A DNA stretch of 22,610 nt from a virus. Of this stretch, positions 17,683-22,610 are shown in pieces. Under the pieces are notes generated by a model. It had not been told where the DNA came from, did no database searches, and saw only the letters and a list, made by a program, of their open reading frames with translations. The stretch is from IMG/VR virus record IMGVR_UViG_3300023192_001143, positions 1 to 22,610 of that record. One strand, written 5' to 3'. The translations under genes were made by a program, and so were the position numbers. Positions within the stretch are counted from its first letter, which is position 1, and each line of letters opens with the position of its first letter.

Positions 17683-17735
17683 TCATGGCCTCGACTGTAA
17701 ATATAATTTACAATTGTTACTAGTATCATGAACTA
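17683..17735 (-). other. Apparent frameshift joining the two parts of the collar fibre
   Basis: The 496-aa frame ends NCKLYLQSRP-stop, and the overlapping frame continues RGHEMRLATGNSTR, which reads as one fibre sequence across the join (LQS-RGHEMRL). The second frame has a stop (TAG) at 17733-17735, so any shift must lie between it and 17683. Restoring one CG dinucleotide (TCGAGG to TCGCGAGG) would give a continuous frame. It could be a real mutation, an assembly error, or reinitiation at ATG 17681. There is no convincing slippery heptamer. Confidence 0.6.
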
Positions 17736-19173
17736 GAATTGTAGGACTGCCGACCCTCTTAATGTGAATGTCAGTCTCAGGAGAATCATCTCCAATACCA
17801 ATTCTTGCATTTGTAGTATCAATTATAAAATTGCCTTCAAAATTACCTATACTATTTGGATATGAATTGAATAATTTTAAGTTTTTATAGTTGTTAGCAT
17901 CTCCATCCCAAACAAGTACATCACCATCTTCTTTAATAGCGGTACTATGGTCAGTTAAATCATCATCTGCATTGTTAAAAGTTACATCTCCAAGAATTGC
18001 TGCCGGTGCATGTGAAGAAATTCTAGCAATATAGTGTGTTGCAACAAACGGGTCTCTGAGGTTTGCACTTGATGTACTATTTGCCTTATATACTCTTTGT
18101 GAACCATCGGAGGTAACAACAATTGTGTCTGCATCTTCTGCACCACCAACTTGTCCTGCGGTGAATCCATCGTATGTACCATGTGCATCTCCTGCACCTA
18201 TAGTTGTTCTTGATCGCATGTCTGGAGTTTTCGCTGAACTAATTGTTCTATTATTTACAGTATATGCAGTTGAACCGACTGACAAAGCAGAAGCATCGTA
18301 AACTAATCCATGTGGAAAGAAAGCATCATCCCCAGAAGTTTCTCCACCAACACCTTGTATCCCTACGAAAATATCTGGGTCAACAATACATACTGCTGTA
18401 CCACCACCGCCAGAAGATGTTTCTGTATAAGAAACAACACTGGACTTCACGACCGTAGGTCCAGCAAGTGTTTGAGCGGCAGTCGCTCCGACATCCATAA
18501 TTTGACCAGTCGCAACAGTCCCTGTATCTCCTTGATGAGCAATTTCAAGTTCGACTTCATATCCAAACTTTGTTCCAACTGTTGTATAATATTCTGGATA
18601 TGTTGCGGTGCTTACAGTACCACCATCACATAGTTGCCATCCAGTTGGAATGTTATAAGTTTCTCCACCCCAAGGAATAATTTCCCCTACAGGGTTAACA
18701 CTTGTAAGACTTACTGTGTTTTCACCACCAACAACAGTACCAACAAAATTAGTTACAAGACCGATGTCATCGTTCGCACCACTTACTAATGTAAGAACAG
18801 GTTTTACAAGGTTTCCTGCGGTAACAGGAGCATATGCAGTCATGCCACCAGTAACAGTTGGGTCTAAGAACCAAACATCTGAAATGGTAAGAGGTCCACC
18901 AACATCAGAACCAAAGTTCGCGACATTGATTTCACCTCCATATACAATTACAAATTCGTTTGCTGTTACAGACTCGACAATACCAACTACTTCTGCATTG
19001 ACGGCACTGTTTGCCAGTGCCAGTTGAAAATCTCCAGTGTTTCCAGTAGCGTTTTGTACATATCTAACAACACTACCTGCGGAAAATCCGTGGGCCAATT
19101 GAACTTTGGTTGCGCGGGTAGATTTCCCATCCGAACCAATTCCACTACTTAAATTAAATGCTGAACCTGCCAT
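17683..19173 (-). CDS. Tail-collar fibre protein, N-terminal part (496 aa)
   Basis: A host-recognition or short-fibre type protein. Residues about 24-146 form a beta-rich module also present in the neighbouring 477-aa fibre (AHGFSAGSVVRY...LALANSAVNAEVVGIV...GGEI). Residues about 161-386 form a phage tail-collar domain: VGEIIPWGG, PTGWQLCDGG, YPEYYTTVGTKFG, TPDMRSRTTIGAG, and the closing THYIARISS. About 110 residues of Gly/Thr/Val-rich sequence are inserted between its two conserved halves. The C-terminus begins a fibre repeat (ARIGIGDDSPETDIHIKR) that is cut off by an apparent frameshift; the continuation is at 17217-17681. GGAG upstream of ATG 19173 is the Shine-Dalgarno. It is likely trimeric, at the baseplate or fibre tip. 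Confidence 0.85.
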   Translation of the reverse strand: MAGSAFNLSSGIGSDGKSTRATKVQLAHGFSAGSVVRYVQNATGNTGDFQLALANSAVNAEVVGIVESVTANEFVIVYGGEINVANFGSDVGGPLTISDVWFLDPTVTGGMTAYAPVTAGNLVKPVLTLVSGANDDIGLVTNFVGTVVGGENTVSLTSVNPVGEIIPWGGETYNIPTGWQLCDGGTVSTATYPEYYTTVGTKFGYEVELEIAHQGDTGTVATGQIMDVGATAAQTLAGPTVVKSSVVSYTETSSGGGGTAVCIVDPDIFVGIQGVGGETSGDDAFFPHGLVYDASALSVGSTAYTVNNRTISSAKTPDMRSRTTIGAGDAHGTYDGFTAGQVGGAEDADTIVVTSDGSQRVYKANSTSSANLRDPFVATHYIARISSHAPAAILGDVTFNNADDDLTDHSTAIKEDGDVLVWDGDANNYKNLKLFNSYPNSIGNFEGNFIIDTTNARIGIGDDSPETDIHIKRVGSPTILVHDTSNNCKLYLQSRP

Positions 19174-19184
19174 TTATTTCTCCA

Positions 19185-19529
19185 TTATCCTCCACCATCG
19201 TGGATTACGCCATGTACGAATGAGGCCGGTGTAAGAGTACCAGATGGGTCTCTAAATTCTAATGAAATACCATTAGTCCCCCTAACCGCAATATTTGCGG
19301 AAAGCATGGTTGTATGTTCCGCGGTAAAAAGTGCCGCATATCCAGTATTTCCTATCCCATGTTCAATGTGATATTTTCCAGCAGAAACATAAGCGGCAGT
19401 TATACCACCGAGAAGATTATCAGCCGTCATGGCATTTGTATTACTCGACGCGCCAGTTCCTAGAAACACAAAACAATGTCTAGGACCTACTCCAATATAT
19501 GTTCTTGCACTTTGATTTGCACTACCCAT
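19185..19529 (-). CDS. Small beta-rich virion protein paralogous to the 477-aa fibre C-terminus (114 aa)
   Basis: This is a 114-residue Gly/Ala/Thr-rich protein. Residues about 50-114 (GKYHIEHGIGNTGYAALF...) show the same pattern as the last 95 residues of the adjacent 477-aa fibre (GEYIIHHGFGTGNYCVNV...). It therefore probably shares a small beta domain and may be a free fibre-tip or adaptor subunit. It starts directly at the previous stop (TAAATG) and ends 11 bases before the collar fibre gene. No named function is recognised. Confidence 0.8.
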   Translation of the reverse strand: MGSANQSARTYIGVGPRHCFVFLGTGASSNTNAMTADNLLGGITAAYVSAGKYHIEHGIGNTGYAALFTAEHTTMLSANIAVRGTNGISLEFRDPSGTLTPASFVHGVIHDGGG

Positions 19530-20963
19530 TTATGTTACATCCTTTGCTAATAATACATCTATTCCCATATCTACTTTGGTGCCCGAAGCGTTGCGTGTGT
19601 GAATTTCACAACTATTATCTCCAGTTACTCCAATAACACCCCACCCAGGAGTTAGTCCATGTACCGACACATTGACACAGTAATTGCCTGTTCCAAAACC
19701 ATGATGGATTATATATTCACCAGTATCTTCCTTTGCCCCTGTCAAACTAGTATTTGATGAATGTTGAAGTGTCCCATCCGCGCCGATACTAATTCTTCTC
19801 ATAGTTGGTGCGCTTGAATCTGTTTCCGCGGCAATCCTTGCACCAACATATTGGAATACATAACCAGAAGTTAATCCCATACCTAACATCATGGGTTTTC
19901 TAATTTTGCCTGCTTCAACGGATTCTATTGATGATATCAAACCATAGGTACTACCTGTTGATAAAAAGTAAACTGCTCCTGCACACAAACCACCAGATAC
20001 TGCACCGATGTTGAAATCTCCGTGAATTTCTCCTTGAGTGGTAACTACAAATTGACTTGTATTTAGAACTTCTGAAACCATACCAAATACTTCTGCTTCT
20101 TCTTTACTATTTGCATTTGCCAATGTCCATCCAATAGGACCTGTACCAAGTCTTACACTGTTGCCAAAAGTAAGTCCGTGAGATGCTTGAGTTACAAGTT
20201 TCTTGTTTACACCATCATAAATTCTAACCATTCCATCTTCATCAAAATATATTCCATGTGTAGTACCTACACCACCTGTCCCCATGTGAGACATTTTCAT
20301 GGAATCCCCTGTGTATGCACCTTGACCAGAACTTGGACCTGAAGCAGTTGTCAACATAAAACCAGGACCATCTGGTTTAACTGAACTTGAACCGGTCTTA
20401 AATCTAAATGTGTTATCAGTAGATAAAACTCCTACACCACCAGTCAGTGAAATATAATCAGTAGAATTCCATGAGCCAGATGAACCAATACCAGTGTTTG
20501 GATATGTTGCACCTGAACCAAAACTAAATCCTCTCCACATCCACTCTACAGTTGCGCCAGGGTCAGTACTATTGTTTAACAATCTTGTTATAAGTAAACC
20601 ACCACCGCCACTTTGGCCGATATTATAATCCGATGTTCCAGCATCCGATTCACCAATTGCACCAAGAACAAGATTATAATCATCTACGGTAAGTACAACC
20701 GAATTGATTTTTGTAATTGTTCCATTGAATCTAACATCTCCTAAGAATGTAATTCCATGTGGAATTTCATTAGAGAGTGCTATATCAATTTGACCATTAA
20801 CATTTGCACTTGCACTGATACCTTCAATCCCAGTAATGGTATAGACTTCCATTAGATTAAGTTTTCTAATAACCTTGTCATTTGTGACACTCAACCATTC
20901 ATAAAAGGTATCACCTAAAACTAGGTCTGGAATGTCGTATGTGGCAGTCGTTACATCAGCCAT
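19530..20963 (-). CDS. Tail fibre / structural protein (477 aa)
   Basis: A beta-rich virion protein in the adhesin cluster. Residues 1-45 (DIPDLVLGDTFYEWLSVTND) look like an attachment region typical of marine T4-like fibre proteins. Residues about 65-105 contain a short repeat-like strand region (GITFLGDVRFNGTITKINSV). Residues 258-376 form a module shared with the collar fibre (SHGLTFGNSVRLG...LANANSKEEAEVFGMV...QGEI). The C-terminal ~95 residues are shared with the 114-aa neighbour. The start overlaps the upstream stop (TAATG). A role in host attachment is probable from context; the exact fibre type is not determined. Confidence 0.85.
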   Translation of the reverse strand: MADVTTATYDIPDLVLGDTFYEWLSVTNDKVIRKLNLMEVYTITGIEGISASANVNGQIDIALSNEIPHGITFLGDVRFNGTITKINSVVLTVDDYNLVLGAIGESDAGTSDYNIGQSGGGGLLITRLLNNSTDPGATVEWMWRGFSFGSGATYPNTGIGSSGSWNSTDYISLTGGVGVLSTDNTFRFKTGSSSVKPDGPGFMLTTASGPSSGQGAYTGDSMKMSHMGTGGVGTTHGIYFDEDGMVRIYDGVNKKLVTQASHGLTFGNSVRLGTGPIGWTLANANSKEEAEVFGMVSEVLNTSQFVVTTQGEIHGDFNIGAVSGGLCAGAVYFLSTGSTYGLISSIESVEAGKIRKPMMLGMGLTSGYVFQYVGARIAAETDSSAPTMRRISIGADGTLQHSSNTSLTGAKEDTGEYIIHHGFGTGNYCVNVSVHGLTPGWGVIGVTGDNSCEIHTRNASGTKVDMGIDVLLAKDVT

Positions 20964-21181
20964 TATTTAATCCTCTGTATTATTTCTTTTAACATATTTT
21001 TCATTTCATCAAGTTCGTTTCTTATATTATTTATCTCTAATTCATGGGTTTCAATTTGATTTGTCTTTATTTTTCTTTTTTTCCACGCATCAAGCGCATC
21101 TTTGTTTGTATTTAATACTGCTTTAGAGTATGAATCCCTAACCAAGTCTTCATTATTATTTATAGAGATAAATTCTGACAT
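20963..21181 (-). CDS. Small coiled-coil protein (72 aa) upstream of the fibre genes
   Basis: The N-terminus (MSEFISINNNEDLVRDSYSKAVLNTN) is a pattern seen in small proteins next to T4-like baseplate genes. The C-terminal half is a charged coiled coil (ELEINNIRNELDEMKNML). It starts two bases after the preceding stop and overlaps the next ATG by one base, so it is translated with the baseplate and fibre genes. It may be a small virion component or an assembly chaperone; I cannot choose. A TATAAATA octamer lies inside its first codons. Confidence 0.8.
   Translation of the reverse strand: MSEFISINNNEDLVRDSYSKAVLNTNKDALDAWKKRKIKTNQIETHELEINNIRNELDEMKNMLKEIIQRIK
21157..21164 (-). promoter_or_regulatory. 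Possible internal late promoter for the fibre cluster
   Basis: Exact TATAAATA in transcription orientation, inside the first codons of the 72-aa gene and about 195 bases before the 477-aa fibre start. Its position would allow extra expression of the fibre genes, but it is within coding AT-rich sequence, so this is tentative. Confidence 0.3.
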
Positions 21182-21183
21182 AA

Positions 21184-22610
21184 TTAACCAGCCAATGCTA
21201 TCGCTCTAAAGTCTCTAACCGATGGAACTTTTGTGGAAGAACTGCTATACAAACAAACCTTTATAGAAAAAGTTTTAATAGGTTTATCAAAGTTACTTGC
21301 CAAAGAGAAAGTCATATCAGTAAAGTCATAATCATTTACTGAATCTGGAATAGTTGTAGATGTCATTTCTGTATAACTTATTTCTTCAAATGGTGTTTCG
21401 TCTTCCTCGGCCAAAGGTTTAATGAATACTTGCACAGTTGCTTCGGAAGGTTTATTTATTGACATCAAAACTTTAAAATTATTAGATTCAAAACCATCTG
21501 CAAGTGTTACTCGTCTTGTGATATATCTCGCCTCTGCTCCTTTTGTTAACTCTAAATTTTCAGGATATGGTGAACCTGATCCATAAAGCCCATCCTCAGA
21601 AGAATGTGCATTTGCATCTAGTTCTCCATTTGAAGATGTAGCAGTACTATTATTTATTTTATTATTTACCGTAATCAAATCTAATCTCTTTTCATCAATT
21701 ACAGGTGATACAAAATAATCTGATGTTGTTAATCGGACATCTAATTTAAAATCTTCATTAGTAACAATAGCCTGTGGTTTTTCTAAATAAATGTTTTCAT
21801 TTGCAATGATGTTAATATTATCCACACTGTTTGGTGATACTCCCATATCAAAATCGTATGCAAGTGCAGTATTTCTTGGTACAAGTTCACCAGAATTAAT
21901 TTTGAAAACATCAGCAGTTAGTCCAGTAAATTCGCTAGATGGAATCTCATAACCAATTTCTCCATTTGCAACAAATTCACAAACATTAATCTTAAATTTA
22001 AGACTCTTGTTTGTATTTGGAACAGAAATTCCAGTATTTTGTGGTGTGAATAACGAACCAGTATACGGTTGTTCAGTAATAAGAACACCAGTATCTAATT
22101 GACTCTCTCCTAATTGTGCAGAGAATAAATTATACAAATCACTAGTTGTTTTCAGACACAATGAATATTCGCCAGCGGCAACATAAACAGGACTACTAAA
22201 TGTAAATCTTGTGTAGTCAACTTCATTTGGATAATCAGTTCGTACCTCGTCCTCGGCTGGAATTAATGTTACTGTAGAGAATGGAAGCGACTGTGAAAGA
22301 CTAGGCCATCCTCCGATAGTCGGTCTAATTTCTATTGTAATTGGAATATCTGGGTCGCGATTCTGGAAGTAAAGGTCAATACTATGCAGGAACACACCAC
22401 CAGGATAATCATTTCGATTTATAGTGAATGATTGTGCAAGCGGGTCAATCCATAGATTGTTGCCACTTGTATTAATATATTGCTCACGGTCAAATGCATC
22501 TTTTACAATCGCTTCGTCATTGACAACTTGTCGTTTACTTACAATGGGTCTAGTAGATGCCATATCGCCATCTGTTTGTTGAACATTTCCAAGTCCATAA
22601 TAAATTGTAT
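21184..22610 (-). CDS. Large baseplate/tail structural protein, gp10-like, 5'-truncated at window edge
   Basis: The frame stays open from the stop at 21184 to the right edge. Codons upstream of ATG 22563 translate as YYGLGNVQQTDGD and contain no stop, so that ATG is an internal Met and the gene begins outside the window. The visible ~475 residues contain NLWIDPLAQSFTINRND, GGVFLHSIDLYFQNRD, ITIEIRPTIGGWPS and the strand-rich RFTFSSPVYVAAGEYSLCL. These are typical of the big structural proteins encoded upstream of fibres in marine T4-like phages, often compared with baseplate wedge gp10. The C-terminal 110 residues (RYITRRVTLADGFESNNFKV...) form another beta domain. Structural role is well supported; gp10 identity is only moderate. 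Confidence 0.75.
   Translation of the reverse strand, partial: TIYYGLGNVQQTDGDMASTRPIVSKRQVVNDEAIVKDAFDREQYINTSGNNLWIDPLAQSFTINRNDYPGGVFLHSIDLYFQNRDPDIPITIEIRPTIGGWPSLSQSLPFSTVTLIPAEDEVRTDYPNEVDYTRFTFSSPVYVAAGEYSLCLKTTSDLYNLFSAQLGESQLDTGVLITEQPYTGSLFTPQNTGISVPNTNKSLKFKINVCEFVANGEIGYEIPSSEFTGLTADVFKINSGELVPRNTALAYDFDMGVSPNSVDNINIIANENIYLEKPQAIVTNEDFKLDVRLTTSDYFVSPVIDEKRLDLITVNNKINNSTATSSNGELDANAHSSEDGLYGSGSPYPENLELTKGAEARYITRRVTLADGFESNNFKVLMSINKPSEATVQVFIKPLAEEDETPFEEISYTEMTSTTIPDSVNDYDFTDMTFSLASNFDKPIKTFSIKVCLYSSSSTKVPSVRDFRAIALAG

Noticed and set aside
17683-17735. Programmed ribosomal frameshift in the collar fibre
   Set aside because: The join needs a +1/-2 shift near AGG CCA TGA. I see no slippery heptamer and poor re-pairing for a +1 slip, so mutation, assembly error or reinitiation is more likely.

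Overview
This window is the late structural (morphogenesis) block of a T4-like myovirus, very probably marine, of the type infecting cyanobacteria or SAR11-like bacteria. The evidence is an unbroken, single-strand series of recognisable T4-family virion proteins in the conserved order gp13-14-15-16-17-18-19-20-(prohead core)-21-22-23. The DNA is AT-rich, and the tail region carries collar-domain and beta-rich fibre genes of the marine T4-like style. Every convincing gene lies on the minus strand, so transcription runs from right to left. No photosynthesis or other host-metabolism gene and no tRNA was seen, so the host cannot be named.

Layout in transcription order (right to left): (1) 22610-21184, a large baseplate/tail structural protein, gp10-like, whose reading frame is still open at the window edge and is therefore 5'-truncated. 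(2) 21181-15500, an adhesin block: a 72-aa coiled-coil protein, a 477-aa fibre, a 114-aa paralogue of that fibre's C-terminal domain, and a tail-collar fibre. The collar fibre is split by an apparent frameshift into 496-aa and 170-aa frames. A 476-aa Cys-containing, possibly propeller-like protein and a 97-aa protein follow. (3) 15411-12881, neck and tail-completion proteins gp13, gp14 and gp15. (4) 12865-10738, terminase subunits gp16 and gp17. (5) 10656-8022, sheath gp18 and tube gp19. (6) 7990-6479, portal gp20. (7) 6479-3818, the prohead-core region. It holds a 483-aa modular protein with a gp67/68-like start, a 98-aa protein with an EF-hand-like loop, a 120-aa Gly-Met-Pro repeat protein, and a GC-rich Ala/Arg-rich 183-aa protein that looks foreign. 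(8) 3808-426, prohead protease gp21, scaffold gp22 and major capsid protein gp23, closed by a strong terminator. (9) 318-55, an unknown 87-aa gene behind its own T4-late-type promoter.

The genes work together as follows. gp20, the core proteins, gp22 and gp23 build the prohead. gp21 then cleaves the core and capsid proteins. gp16/17 package DNA through gp20, gp13/14 close the head, gp18/19/15 form the tail, and the right-hand block provides baseplate and host-recognition parts. Genes are tightly packed, with TAATG, TAAATG and ATGA junctions, and no gene-free stretch exceeds about 110 bases. The octamer TATAAATA (T4 late promoter consensus) appears seven times in the transcribed orientation, and I saw none on the other strand.

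The most interesting features are the modular head-core protein, whose domains are separated by repeated E|S or E|A junctions that look like gp21 sites; the frameshifted collar fibre; modules shared between adjacent fibre genes; and the GC-rich insertion in the head operon.
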